Shown: positions 45,761 through 54,762 of the stretch, one piece after another
Layout: every line of letters begins with the position of its first letter
How positions within the stretch are numbered: position 1 is the stretch's first letter
NCBI GenBank assembly: GCA_018223385.1
Contig: JAGTTR010000002.1
Location: forward strand, 1-64,000
Length of the DNA stretch: 64,000 nucleotides
Reading direction: 5' to 3'
Origin: Oscillospiraceae bacterium Marseille-Q3528
GTDB lineage: Bacteria > Bacillota > Clostridia > Lachnospirales > Lachnospiraceae
Position numbers and translations under genes: made by a program
The notes under the pieces: generated by a model
Database searches by the model: none
The model's input: the letters and a program-made list of their open reading frames with translations, nothing else
What the model was told of the DNA's origin: nothing

Positions 45761-47387
45761 GACAGGCGTGTTTGACGCTGTGAAAACCGCCGTCCTGACT
45801 CATCGGGGGCTGACAGCGGGAACGCTGCTGTGTGTGGCGGCATCGGTGATCATGTCTCTGATCCCGCCGCTGCTGCTGGCGCGGATCATCGACCGGCTGA
45901 CCGGCGGCATGCCGCTGGCGTTCCTTGCCGTGCTTCTCTATTTTGGAAGCCTTGTGCTGGAGAGCATTCTCTCCTCCGCCCAGGAAGCACTGCTGGTGTT
46001 GTTTGGGCAGAAGATGACTCACGCCCTCCGCTCGGAAATGTCGCAGAAATTAACGCAGTTGCCCGCAAGCACGCTGGCGGCCCAGAATCCCGGGGAGGTT
46101 GCGGCCCGTTTTTCCGGTGATGTGGATACGGTGGAGGCCTTGTTCACCTCCGGCATCATCAGCATGGCGGCAGATGCCTGCCGGATCGTTTCTATTTTGG
46201 CAGTTATTGCCGTGAAAAACACAGGACTTGCGCTGATCTTGCTGCTGGTTCTGCCGCTGTTTGCTCTGTTTACCCGTCATGTACAGAAGCGCATGCTGGC
46301 AGCCCAGTTGGATCATCGCCGGGCGGTGGCAGCCGTGTCCGGGCAGGTACCGGAGACCCTTCATAACATTCGGACGATCCGGGCGCTGGGACTGGAAAGC
46401 TATATGGAACGCCGGTATGACCGACGGATCGGGGAGAGCTATGGGGCCATGGAGAGAACCAATTTTTACGATGCCATTTATTCTCCGGTGGTGCTCCTGC
46501 TGAATGCGGCGGTGGTGGGGATCGTCATGCTGCTGTCTGCCTCGGGGAATGCCGGCATTCTTCGCCTGTTTGGCATGTCGGTGGGTACTTCGGTTGCGGT
46601 TATCAGCTATATTTCCCGCATTTTTACGCCCATCGAAAGCCTTGGTATGGAAATCCAGACCATTCAGTCGGCAATGGCAGGCGTCAGACGGATCGATGCC
46701 TTTCTGGCACAGCCGGAGCGGGACATCCCCCAAAAGCGGGAACAGGCCGCCCACGGGGATATTGTATTTTCTCATGTAACCTTTGGATACGGGGAAAAAC
46801 CGGTGCTCCATGATTTTTCCATGAAGGTAAAAGAAGGAGAGCAGGTCACGCTGGTGGGCAGGACCGGTGCAGGAAAGAGTACCATCTTCCGCCTGCTGCT
46901 GGGGCTTTACAGGCCGGAAGCGGGGACTATCACCATCGGCGGCGTAGATGTTGCCAGGATCACGGATGAGGAACGGCGGTCATGCATTGGCTGCGTGGAG
47001 CAGCATTTTTCGCGGGTACCGGGGACGGTGCGGGAGCAGATCACGCTGGGAGACGGGCGGATCACGGAAGAGATGGTAAAACAGGCGGCAAAGCTGGCCG
47101 GGCTCGATGGAGCTATCGGCGCTTTGCCGGAGGGATATGATACGCTGTGTACGGACGGTATGTTTTCACAGGGAGAATGGCAGCTTTTGTCCATTGCCCG
47201 GGCGGCAGCGGCAGATCCGGCCATCCTGCTGCTGGATGAGATCACCGCAAACCTGGACGCGGAGACAGAAGCGCGTGTTCTGGAGGCGCTGCGCCGGGCA
47301 TCGAAAGGAAGGACGGTTCTCTCTATTTCTCATCGTATCTACGAGAATCTCGGCGGCAGGACGGTGGAGATCGGTGATGGGAGATAG
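45747..47387 (+). CDS. ABC exporter half-transporter 2 (degenerate signature motif)
   Basis: 546 aa: six membrane helices, then an ATPase domain with Walker A GRTGAGKSTIFR, Walker B ILLLDEITANLD with normal Glu and switch His ISHRI. The signature is FSQGEWQLLSIARA, not LSGGQ. With the first half's changed Walker B this builds one inactive and one active ATP site. ATG 45747 overlaps the upstream gene by 14 bases, with GGAGGGG before it. Confidence 0.87.
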   Translation: MKKHKTGVFDAVKTAVLTHRGLTAGTLLCVAASVIMSLIPPLLLARIIDRLTGGMPLAFLAVLLYFGSLVLESILSSAQEALLVLFGQKMTHALRSEMSQKLTQLPASTLAAQNPGEVAARFSGDVDTVEALFTSGIISMAADACRIVSILAVIAVKNTGLALILLLVLPLFALFTRHVQKRMLAAQLDHRRAVAAVSGQVPETLHNIRTIRALGLESYMERRYDRRIGESYGAMERTNFYDAIYSPVVLLLNAAVVGIVMLLSASGNAGILRLFGMSVGTSVAVISYISRIFTPIESLGMEIQTIQSAMAGVRRIDAFLAQPERDIPQKREQAAHGDIVFSHVTFGYGEKPVLHDFSMKVKEGEQVTLVGRTGAGKSTIFRLLLGLYRPEAGTITIGGVDVARITDEERRSCIGCVEQHFSRVPGTVREQITLGDGRITEEMVKQAAKLAGLDGAIGALPEGYDTLCTDGMFSQGEWQLLSIARAAAADPAILLLDEITANLDAETEARVLEALRRASKGRTVLSISHRIYENLGGRTVEIGDGR

Positions 47388-47415
47388 CTATGTCTGATGA
47401 TTTTAAGGGAATCTG

Positions 47416-47895
47416 TTACTCCGGGTATACCAGACGGTCTTCCTGGATATCTGTCAGCACATTTTCCAGATATTTCTTTGCCAGGTAGTTTGCCATGGGC
47501 AGGTTCATGTCCAGATAGTTGCCGCAGTCTCTGGGGGAAGCGCCGGGCACTTCGCCCTTATAATCCCGGATGAAAGCGAACATTTCCTGCATGAGCGGGA
47601 TGATGTCGCGGGATTCATAGTCGCCGAAGAGCAGCAGGTAGAAGCCGGTGCGGCAGCCCATGGGGCCGAAATAGACGATCCTGGAGCCGAATTCCGCGTG
47701 GTTGCGCAGGAAGGTGGCAGCCAGATGCTCGATGGTGTGTACCTCGGCGGTGTTCATGACGGGTTCCTCGTTGGGGGAGGTCATGCGCAGGTCGAAGGTG
47801 GTGATGGTGACGCCGTTGTGGGTGTCTTTCCGGGATACGTAGACACCGGGCTGTAATTTGATATGGTTAATGGTAAAGCTTGTGATTTTCTCCAT
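47416..47895 (-). CDS. luxS: S-ribosylhomocysteine lyase
   Basis: 159 aa, close to the usual 157. It splits S-ribosylhomocysteine to homocysteine and the AI-2 precursor. The metal site is HTIEH (His, His) with Cys in PRDCGNYLD; the catalytic Cys is in GPMGCRTGFYL. ATG 47895 has AAAGGA 8 bases before it on this strand, better than ATG 47904. It is convergent with the exporter operon. Confidence 0.95.
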   Translation of the reverse strand: MEKITSFTINHIKLQPGVYVSRKDTHNGVTITTFDLRMTSPNEEPVMNTAEVHTIEHLAATFLRNHAEFGSRIVYFGPMGCRTGFYLLLFGDYESRDIIPLMQEMFAFIRDYKGEVPGASPRDCGNYLDMNLPMANYLAKKYLENVLTDIQEDRLVYPE

Positions 47896-47934
47896 GAAGT
47901 TCATCCTTTCTGTCTGTGATTCCATCTATAATCA

Positions 47935-47972
47935 TTGCGTTTTCTTCGGTTTTCAAACTCTCGAAAACGCAA
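47935..47972. promoter_or_regulatory. Inverted repeat upstream of luxS
   Basis: TTGCGTTTTC (47935-47944) and GAAAACGCAA (47963-47972) are perfect 10-bp inverted repeats 40 bases upstream of the luxS start. It may be an operator or a terminator for the RluA-type gene (T-rich on the minus strand only weakly). Confidence 0.45.
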
Positions 47973-47986
47973 AACATTCGCGATTA

Positions 47987-48895
47987 TTATAGCATAAACC
48001 AGTCCGGGTGGCAATCTTCGGGCAGAGGGGAGGTGAAGGTCATCTCCTCCCCGGTGACGGGATGGGTGAAGGACAGCCGGTGGGAGTGAAGGGGCTGCCG
48101 CCCAAAATGCCGGTAGTCGGGACAGTAGAGGAAATCCCCGGGCAGGGGATGGCCGATATGCCCCATGTGTACCCGGATCTGGTGGGTGCGGCCGGTGTCC
48201 AGGTGAATGCGCATCAGGGAATAGGTGCCGTCCGGGGATGCGGCCACCCGGGTGTAGTGGGTGATAGCGGGTTCCCCGCTTACGGGATCGACACACCGCG
48301 CAATAACGGAACCGGGTTGGCGGCCGATGGGGGCGTCGATGGTGCCGCGCTCGGGTGCCAGCCCCTGTACGACAGCCAGATATTCCCGGTGGATGTGCCG
48401 TTCCTTCATCTGGGAGGAGAGGACAACGCTGCTGTAAGCATTTTTTGCCACGATGAGTAGTCCGGACGTATCCCGATCCAGCCGGTTGATGCAGCGGAAG
48501 ATGAAGGGCCGTTCCTGCTGCTCGTAGTAGTATGCCAGCGCGTTGGCCAGTGTATTTTCATAGTTGCCCATGGACGGGTGAATGGGCATGTCCGGCGGCT
48601 TGTCCAGCACCAGAAGATCTTCATCCTCGTAGACGATGTGCAATGGAAGTGAAACCGGTGCAATGCGCTCGGAGGCTTCTTCTTCTCGCAGGCGGATTGT
48701 AAGAAGCGATTTCACACGGTCAAAAAAGAAACGGTGTGATGGCAGCACCGGCACACCGTCCAGCGTGATCCCGTCAGGCATGGTTTTCAGCCGGATAAGG
48801 AGATGCCGGGAAAAGCCCCGGCTTCGCAAATACTCGGCCACGGTTCTCCCGGCATCTTCCGGCTGGATTTCATAGGTCAGAATCCGTTCCCACAT
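47987..48895 (-). CDS. RluA family pseudouridine synthase
   Basis: 302 aa. Catalytic motif RLDRDTSGLL; other signatures are VYEDEDLLVLDKPPDMPIHP and TGRTHQIRVHMGHIGHPL. An S4-like N-terminal segment (AEYLRSRGFSRHLLIRLK) may bind RNA. Modifies rRNA or tRNA uridines; the target is unknown. ATG 48895 overlaps the potD stop as TAATG, so it seems to be translated from the polyamine transporter mRNA. Confidence 0.88.
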   Translation of the reverse strand: MWERILTYEIQPEDAGRTVAEYLRSRGFSRHLLIRLKTMPDGITLDGVPVLPSHRFFFDRVKSLLTIRLREEEASERIAPVSLPLHIVYEDEDLLVLDKPPDMPIHPSMGNYENTLANALAYYYEQQERPFIFRCINRLDRDTSGLLIVAKNAYSSVVLSSQMKERHIHREYLAVVQGLAPERGTIDAPIGRQPGSVIARCVDPVSGEPAITHYTRVAASPDGTYSLMRIHLDTGRTHQIRVHMGHIGHPLPGDFLYCPDYRHFGRQPLHSHRLSFTHPVTGEEMTFTSPLPEDCHPDWFML

Positions 48896-49959
48896 TAGTT
48901 GGATTTTACCTCTTTCCATTTATTGTTGTAGACCTCGTCCACATCATCGCCCAGATATTTGAATACTTCGCAGTTTTTCAGCATTTCTGCGGTGGGGAAA
49001 GCGATGGTGGAATTCTTGATGTCCTCATCCTCAATGAGTTCCCGGGCTGCCTTGTTGGGGGTGGAGTAGGTGATGTACTCAAAGTTTTTCAGGGCGATTT
49101 CCGGTTTGCACATGAAGTTAATGAAAGCCTCTGCATTTTCCTTGTGTTCTGCATTTTTCGGGATCACCCATCCATCGATCCAGACATTGGAGCCTTCCTT
49201 GGGGATCACATATTCCAGATCCGAATTTTCTCTCTGGGTGAAAATAGCCTCACCGGAGTAGATGACACCGATGGCGGCCTCATTGCCGATCATCTTGTCA
49301 CGCACCTGGTCGATGACATAAGCCTGTACCAGCGGTTTCTGGTCGATAAGCAGGTTTTTGGCTTCCTCCAGCTCGTTTTCGTCGGTGGAGTTGAGAGAGT
49401 AGCCCAGCTTTTTCAGTGCAACAGCAAAAGCATCGCGCACGCTGTCCTGCATGAGGATGTTGTCCTTGTATTTCTCGTCCCAGAGTACATCCCAGCTGTC
49501 GATGGGTTCATCTACCATCGTCTTGTTGTACAGGATACCGACAGTTCCCCAACAGTAGGGTACGCAGTATTTGTTACCGGGGTCAAAGCCCTCTGCCTGC
49601 GCCAGATAGGTCTCATCCAGATTGGAAATATTGGGAATGTTATCGTAATTCAATTCTTCCAGCAATCCCTCCTGGATCATACGCTGTACCATGTAGTCGG
49701 AAGGGCAGACAACATCATAGGCCACAGCGCCTGCAGATACTTTGGGATACATGATCTCATTGGTCTCGAACTCTTCATACACGACTTTGATGCCGGTCTC
49801 TTCTTCAAATTCATCCAGCACATCGGAATCGATGTATTCTCCCCAGTTGTAGACAACGACCTGATTGTCAGAAGATGCGCTGTCAGAGCCGCCGCATCCG
49901 GCAAGCAGAGAGGCACACATGGATGCCAGTAAAACAGATGCAAGTACTTTCTTTTTCAT
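48895..49959 (-). CDS. potD: Spermidine/putrescine ABC transporter substrate-binding lipoprotein
   Basis: 354 aa. Lipobox LLAGC (Cys22). The PotD fold is shown by VVYNWGEYIDSDVLDEFEEE, VCPSDYMVQRMI and WGTVGILYNK. It binds polyamines outside the cell for PotABC. GGAGGAG lies before ATG 49959 on this strand. The pot order A-B-C-D is standard. Confidence 0.92.
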   Translation of the reverse strand: MKKKVLASVLLASMCASLLAGCGGSDSASSDNQVVVYNWGEYIDSDVLDEFEEETGIKVVYEEFETNEIMYPKVSAGAVAYDVVCPSDYMVQRMIQEGLLEELNYDNIPNISNLDETYLAQAEGFDPGNKYCVPYCWGTVGILYNKTMVDEPIDSWDVLWDEKYKDNILMQDSVRDAFAVALKKLGYSLNSTDENELEEAKNLLIDQKPLVQAYVIDQVRDKMIGNEAAIGVIYSGEAIFTQRENSDLEYVIPKEGSNVWIDGWVIPKNAEHKENAEAFINFMCKPEIALKNFEYITYSTPNKAARELIEDEDIKNSTIAFPTAEMLKNCEVFKYLGDDVDEVYNNKWKEVKSN

Positions 49960-49973
49960 TTGGTAACTCCTCC

Positions 49974-50768
49974 TCATTTGCTGCCGTTTGCTCTGGCAGA
50001 CTTGTTTTTTGCGTTAGGTGCGATATTGATCAGAAGAAGAAGCAGCAGCACAGAAACAAACAGCAGCGTGGAAAGCGCGTACATTTCCGGCTTGATGCCT
50101 TTCTTGACCTCTGTATAAATTTTTGTGGACAGCGTGTCCAGGCCAGGCCCCTTGGTGAAATGGGTGATGATAAAATCATCCAGGGACATGGTAAATGCCA
50201 GCAAAAAGCCGGAGAGGACACCGGGAAGGATGTCCGGAAAAACAACTTTGAAAAAGGCCTGTAACGGGGAAGCACCAAGATCCAGAGCCGCCTCATAGGT
50301 GGATTTGTCTGTTTGCTTCAATTTTGGCATGACGCTTAAGATCACATATGGGATGTTAAACGTAATGTGGGCTGCCAGCACAGAGCCAAAGCCAAAATGG
50401 ACGCCCAGCGCAATGAACAGCAGCATAAGAGAAATCCCGGTAACAATGTCTGCGTTGAGCATCGGGATATTGGTGACACTCATACAGACGGTTTTCATTT
50501 TCCGGTTCATGCCATTGATGCCCATGGCTGCCATGGTGCCAATGAGAGTGGCGATGGCTGCGGACAGAAATGCGATGAGCAGTGTATTGTATAATGCCTG
50601 TAAAATAGCCTGATTCAGGAAAAGCTCCCTGTACCATTTCAGCGTAAAGCCACCCCATTTCGCACGGGTTTTCGACGCATTGAAGGACAGGATGATCAGT
50701 GCGGCGATGGGCGCGTACAGAAGCAGAAAGATCAGTGCCAGGTAAATGCGTTCCAGATGTGTGCGCAT
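49974..50768 (-). CDS. potC: Spermidine/putrescine ABC transporter permease PotC
   Basis: 264 aa, six membrane helices. The permease motif is EAALDLGASPLQAFFKVVFP (EAA loop contacting PotA). Starts at the potB stop and ends 15 bases before potD. Confidence 0.92.
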   Translation of the reverse strand: MRTHLERIYLALIFLLLYAPIAALIILSFNASKTRAKWGGFTLKWYRELFLNQAILQALYNTLLIAFLSAAIATLIGTMAAMGINGMNRKMKTVCMSVTNIPMLNADIVTGISLMLLFIALGVHFGFGSVLAAHITFNIPYVILSVMPKLKQTDKSTYEAALDLGASPLQAFFKVVFPDILPGVLSGFLLAFTMSLDDFIITHFTKGPGLDTLSTKIYTEVKKGIKPEMYALSTLLFVSVLLLLLLINIAPNAKNKSARANGSK

Positions 50769-51580
50769 CAGAACATCGCCCCCTCTCCGTCTTTATCATA
50801 TTTCATCACAAATGCCATACTGATGAGGATAAATACCATCAGTACCAGGGAAAGGCCGGAGCCTAAGTGCCAGTTGTTTCCCTGGGTAAATTCCTGCTCA
50901 ATGACGTTGCCGATGAGCAGAATCTTGCTGCCGCCAAGCAGTGTGGAGATGACGAAGGTGGTCATGGCCGGGACAAACACCATGGTGATGCCGCTGATGA
51001 CACCGGGGATGCTCAGCGGAAAAATAACCTTGAAAAAGGTCTGTACGCCGTTGGCGCCCAGGTCACGGGCAGCATTGATAACATTCTGGTCGATTTTTAC
51101 AAGCACATTATAAATCGGAAGCACCATAAACGGCAGGAAATTGTATACCATGCCAAGTACGATGGCGCCTGGGGTATTAATGATCTCCAGAGAGGGCAGA
51201 TGCAGGAAGGAAAGGATGTTGTTGATGACACCGTTTTTCTCCAGCAGCGTCTGCCAGGCCAGGGTACGCAGCAGAAAGTTCATCCACATGGGGAGAATGA
51301 ACAGCAGTACCATAAAGCTGCTCTGGTTGACCTGGTGCCTGTTCAGGATCATGGCCAGCGGATAGGCCAGGATGAGACAGATCACCGTGCTCACCAGCGA
51401 CAGGAGAATGGAAAGCCACAGCGCCTTGGCATGTTCATGGGTAAGGATGGCCAGCACATTTTCCGTTGTAAAGCTGCCGCTCCGATCTGTGAAACCATAC
51501 CAGAAAATCATGAGCAGCGGGATGATGATGAAGCCCAAAGCCCAGACCAGGTAAGGGGCGGAAAGCCATTTCTTATTCAA
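50768..51580 (-). CDS. potB: Spermidine/putrescine ABC transporter permease PotB
   Basis: 270 aa, six membrane helices. The EAA-type loop is [20 protein letters not shown]. Overlaps potA by 8 bases and potC by 1, so translation is coupled through the operon. Confidence 0.92.
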   Translation of the reverse strand: MNKKWLSAPYLVWALGFIIIPLLMIFWYGFTDRSGSFTTENVLAILTHEHAKALWLSILLSLVSTVICLILAYPLAMILNRHQVNQSSFMVLLFILPMWMNFLLRTLAWQTLLEKNGVINNILSFLHLPSLEIINTPGAIVLGMVYNFLPFMVLPIYNVLVKIDQNVINAARDLGANGVQTFFKVIFPLSIPGVISGITMVFVPAMTTFVISTLLGGSKILLIGNVIEQEFTQGNNWHLGSGLSLVLMVFILISMAFVMKYDKDGEGAMF

Positions 51581-52646
51581 GGTTCATCACCGCCTGTTCG
51601 TCTTCAGATTCCGGTTTATTCATAATCTGAATATCAAAGGGATCTACATGAATGCCGACCTTGGTGCCCACCGGGAACATATCGGTGCTGTGCACCAGCC
51701 ACTCGTAGCCGTTGGCTTCCACATCCATCTCGTAGTGTACACCCTTGAAAATCAGGCCGGTGACAACGCCCTGGATGGTGCCCTCCTCCGGTTTGACCAG
51801 ATCGATATCCTCGGGGCGGATGACTGCATCCACCGGTTTGTTTTTGCCGAAGCCTTCATCCACACAGGCAAACTTTGCACCCAGGATCTCTACCAGCCGA
51901 TCCTCCAGCATGGTGGCGGAGAGGATATTGCTCTCGCCGATGAAATCTGCCACGAAAGCGTTCTCCGGCTCGTTGTAAATGCGTTCGGGGGTGCCGATCT
52001 GCTGGATATAGCCCTGGTTCATGACCACGATGGTGTCGGACATGGTCAGCGCTTCCTCCTGGTCGTGGGTGACGTAGACGAAGGTGATACCCAGCTCGTT
52101 TTTCAGACGGATGAGCTCGTACTGCATATCCTGCCGGAGCTTTAAATCCAGAGCGCCCAGGGGCTCATCCAGAAGCAGTACCTTGGGTTCATTGACGATG
52201 GCCCGGGCGATGGCGATCCGCTGCTGCTGGCCGCCGCTTAAGGAGTCGGGCTTACGGTTCTCATAGCCGTCCAGGTTTACCAGCTTTAAGGCGTATTTGA
52301 TCTTGTCGTCAATGTAGGCTTTGGATTTCTTCTTGATCTTCAGGCCGAAAGCAATGTTTTCCGCGATGGTCATATGGGTGAACAGCGCATATTTCTGGAA
52401 AACGGTGTTGAGCTGTCGGCGGTTGGGCGGCAGATGGGTGATATCCTGGCCGTCGAAGATGACCTGGCCCTGATCCGGGTTCTCAAACCCGCCCAGGATC
52501 CGAAGGGTCGTCGTCTTGCCGCAGCCGCTGGGGCCCAGCAGTGTGAGAAATTCATTTTCACGGATATATAAATTCAGGTCATCCAGTACCATATCGCCGT
52601 CGAAGGATTTGGAAATATGTACGAGATCGATCAATTTGTTGCTCAT
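51573..52646 (-). CDS. potA: Spermidine/putrescine ABC transporter ATPase PotA
   Basis: 357 aa. Walker [13 protein letters not shown], signature [14 protein letters not shown], Walker [13 protein letters not shown] and switch THDQEEA, then a TOBE-type regulatory domain with [10 protein letters not shown]. Powers PotBC. Begins 27 bases after the regulator gene. Confidence 0.94.
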   Translation of the reverse strand: MSNKLIDLVHISKSFDGDMVLDDLNLYIRENEFLTLLGPSGCGKTTTLRILGGFENPDQGQVIFDGQDITHLPPNRRQLNTVFQKYALFTHMTIAENIAFGLKIKKKSKAYIDDKIKYALKLVNLDGYENRKPDSLSGGQQQRIAIARAIVNEPKVLLLDEPLGALDLKLRQDMQYELIRLKNELGITFVYVTHDQEEALTMSDTIVVMNQGYIQQIGTPERIYNEPENAFVADFIGESNILSATMLEDRLVEILGAKFACVDEGFGKNKPVDAVIRPEDIDLVKPEEGTIQGVVTGLIFKGVHYEMDVEANGYEWLVHSTDMFPVGTKVGIHVDPFDIQIMNKPESEDEQAVMNLE

Positions 52647-52672
52647 GGCATTGTAGTCCTCCTTTGAAAGGC

Positions 52673-53215
52673 CTAGAAACTCGGCGGGGTGCTGACCCAG
52701 ATCAGGGTAGCGCCGGTTTTTTCACTGGCAGTAATATAATGATTCTGATTGGGGGTGATGTAAAAGGATTCCCCCTTTTTGGCTTTGAACGTCCGGTTGC
52801 CCAGATGAATGACGATGCTTCCGGACAAAATATAACCGAATTCTTCTCCTTCATGGGGAAGATCCGGGTACGTGGAGCCGCCGGGAGCCAGCGTCAGGCG
52901 GATCGGTTCCATGCTGTTTTTCTGGGCATTGGGAATGATCCATTCAATTTTATTTTTTAATTCTGCGTCCACCTTCTCGAAATAATCGGAAGCCTTGAAT
53001 ACCACCTGTTCCTCCGCAGGGGCCTCACTGAAAAATTCCTGCAGATTCGTGCCGAGGCACTGGAGGATATCTGTCAGCGTGGCGATGGAAGGGGAGGTCA
53101 GGTTGCGTTCCACCTGGGAAATGAAGCCCTTGGAAAGCTCCGACCGGTCGGCCAGCTCTTCCTGGGTCAGGCCGGTCATGACACGCAGCTCTTTGATTTT
53201 TCCACCGATATCCAT
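52673..53215 (-). CDS. XRE-cupin transcriptional regulator of the pot operon
   Basis: 180 aa. The N-terminal helix-turn-helix is [20 protein letters not shown] with [16 protein letters not shown]; the C-terminal cupin has [20 protein letters not shown] and [13 protein letters not shown]. PuuR-like regulators of this build sense polyamines. ATG 53215 begins [10 protein letters not shown]; the longer frame upstream crosses the operators. First gene of the pot operon and probably autoregulated. Confidence 0.87.
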   Translation of the reverse strand: MDIGGKIKELRVMTGLTQEELADRSELSKGFISQVERNLTSPSIATLTDILQCLGTNLQEFFSEAPAEEQVVFKASDYFEKVDAELKNKIEWIIPNAQKNSMEPIRLTLAPGGSTYPDLPHEGEEFGYILSGSIVIHLGNRTFKAKKGESFYITPNQNHYITASEKTGATLIWVSTPPSF

Positions 53216-53247
53216 GGATAACCATGTCCTTTCTGTAAATAGTATTT

Positions 53248-53351
53248 TAAACAAAAAGTTTACTAATAGTGTCAGAAAGTAAAAATAAACAAAAAGTTTA
53301 CTATTTCTAAACTCACAGACTTTATTATACACATTACAGCATCCGTGTCAA
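53248..53351 (-). promoter_or_regulatory. Promoter and paired operators of the pot operon
   Basis: On the minus strand TTGACA (53351-53346), 16 bases and TATAAT (53329-53324). Downstream, two identical sites of form TAAAC-AAAAA-GTTTA at 53248-53262 and 53286-53300 lie 38 bases apart, inside a 17-bp direct repeat. They suit a dimeric XRE repressor acting as a block past the start point. Confidence 0.8.
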
Positions 53352-53372
53352 CTGTAATTTTGTAAATTTTGT

Positions 53373-53535
53373 AAACAGTTCAGGCAGATGTTTCGTGCGC
53401 GGAAATTCCGGGCTTGCACGAGAATTTTTGCGCAGGGACAGATGCAGGGAGCGCCCGGTAATGAGCAGAAGAGAGCCGTGAAGCGGCGGAGCGCATGACA
53501 GCGCGGTTCTGCGAATGGCGCGGGCTGAACTGTTT
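53373..53535 (+). repeat. Dispersed structured repeat, copy B
   Basis: 163 bp between AAACAGTTCAG (53373-53383) and CTGAACTGTTT (53525-53535). The core keeps GCGCC/GGCGC and the two hairpins, but with changed stems (CCGT/GCGG and GCGC/GCGC), the most diverged of the four copies. It lies between the divergent pot and lactonase promoters. With the flanking operators and promoter, it accounts for the 435-base gap 53216-53650. Confidence 0.78.
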
Positions 53536-53556
53536 GGGGCATATGGCAAGCCGGGC

Positions 53557-53586
53557 TTGTCAACAAATATGGTTCTGTGCTAGAAT
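53557..53586 (+). promoter_or_regulatory. Promoter of the lactonase gene
   Basis: TTGTCA (53557-53562), 18 bases and TAGAAT (53581-53586), 21 bases after the structured repeat. Confidence 0.72.
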
Positions 53587-53650
53587 AGGGAACAGGATAT
53601 GTCCTATATAATATAGGAAAGAAACGGGAAAGCAGCAGGAGGATGATACG

Positions 53651-54712
53651 ATGAGCAAAGACAGATATGTGGCGTATGTGGGCACTTATACCCACGGAAC
53701 GAGTATCGGCATTCATTTATATGACGTAGATGTGGAGCAGGGACTGATGAAGGAGCGCAAGGTGGTGCCCATCAACAACTCTTCCCATCTGACCAAGGCA
53801 CACAACAAGCAGTTTCTGTATTCTATCTCTGATGAGGGCGTGGAGTCTTTCCGGATCCTGCCGGACGGCGATCTGGAATCCATTAATAAGGTAGGGATCG
53901 AGGGCATGAGAGGCTGCTTTGTATCCACCGATGCCACCGATCAGTTTCTGTTTGTGGGCGGCTATCACGACGGCAAGGTGACAGTACTCCGTATTCAGCC
54001 GGATGGCAGCATCGGCGCCATCACGGATGGCATTTTCCATAAAGGTCTGGGCAGTGTGGCAGAGCGGAATTTCCGGCCCCATATCAGCTGCGTGCGCATG
54101 ACACCGGATCAGAAGTACCTGTGCGTGGTGGACAACGGCGTAGACCATGTGAACCTGTACCGGCTGGATCATAAGACGGGAAAGCTGAATCTGGTGGATA
54201 TCCTGCGGTGCGAACTGGAGTCCGGCCCCCGTCTCATCATGTTTTCCAGAGACGGCCGGTTTGCCTATGTGATCTGTGAACTGAAAAATTATATTGATGT
54301 GTATTCCTATGACGGCAGCGGTAAACTGCCGGTATTTGAGAAGCTGCAGCGGGTGGATACCCGGATGGATCTGAAAGAAACGGCCTGCGCGGCTGCCGGC
54401 ATGAAGATTTCCCGGGATGGCAATTATCTGTATTGTTCCTCTGCGGGAGACAACAGTGTGTCCATCTTTAAGATCAATCCGGACAGCGGATGTCTGGACC
54501 GTCTGTGTGCTTTGCCGGTGAGCGGCAGCTATCCGAAGGATATCGAGGTATTCCCGGATGACCGGACGCTGGTGGTGCTGAACCACGAATCCAACGAGAT
54601 CCGTACCTTCCGGGTGGATTATGAGAAGAAGCTTTTCGTGGAGAAGGGCCGTCCGCTGCGGGTGGACACGCCCAACAGCATTTTGATCTCCAAGCTGTAT
54701 CCGGCGAAATAG
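53651..54712 (+). CDS. Lactonase family beta-propeller protein (6-phosphogluconolactonase-like)
   Basis: 353 aa, seven-bladed propeller. Repeating blades carry YVAYVGTYTHGTSIGIHLYD, RPHISCVRMTPDQKYLCVVD, GPRLIMFSRDGRFAYVICEL and GSYPKDIEVFPDDRTLVVLN. It resembles YbhE/Pgl, which opens 6-phosphogluconolactone in the pentose phosphate route; other lactones are possible. No signal peptide. Confidence 0.82.
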   Translation: MSKDRYVAYVGTYTHGTSIGIHLYDVDVEQGLMKERKVVPINNSSHLTKAHNKQFLYSISDEGVESFRILPDGDLESINKVGIEGMRGCFVSTDATDQFLFVGGYHDGKVTVLRIQPDGSIGAITDGIFHKGLGSVAERNFRPHISCVRMTPDQKYLCVVDNGVDHVNLYRLDHKTGKLNLVDILRCELESGPRLIMFSRDGRFAYVICELKNYIDVYSYDGSGKLPVFEKLQRVDTRMDLKETACAAAGMKISRDGNYLYCSSAGDNSVSIFKINPDSGCLDRLCALPVSGSYPKDIEVFPDDRTLVVLNHESNEIRTFRVDYEKKLFVEKGRPLRVDTPNSILISKLYPAK

Positions 54713-54762
54713 GCAGAAGGATATCCAGACAGCATGTTTGAACAGAAAGGTTGGTTTGAAAA

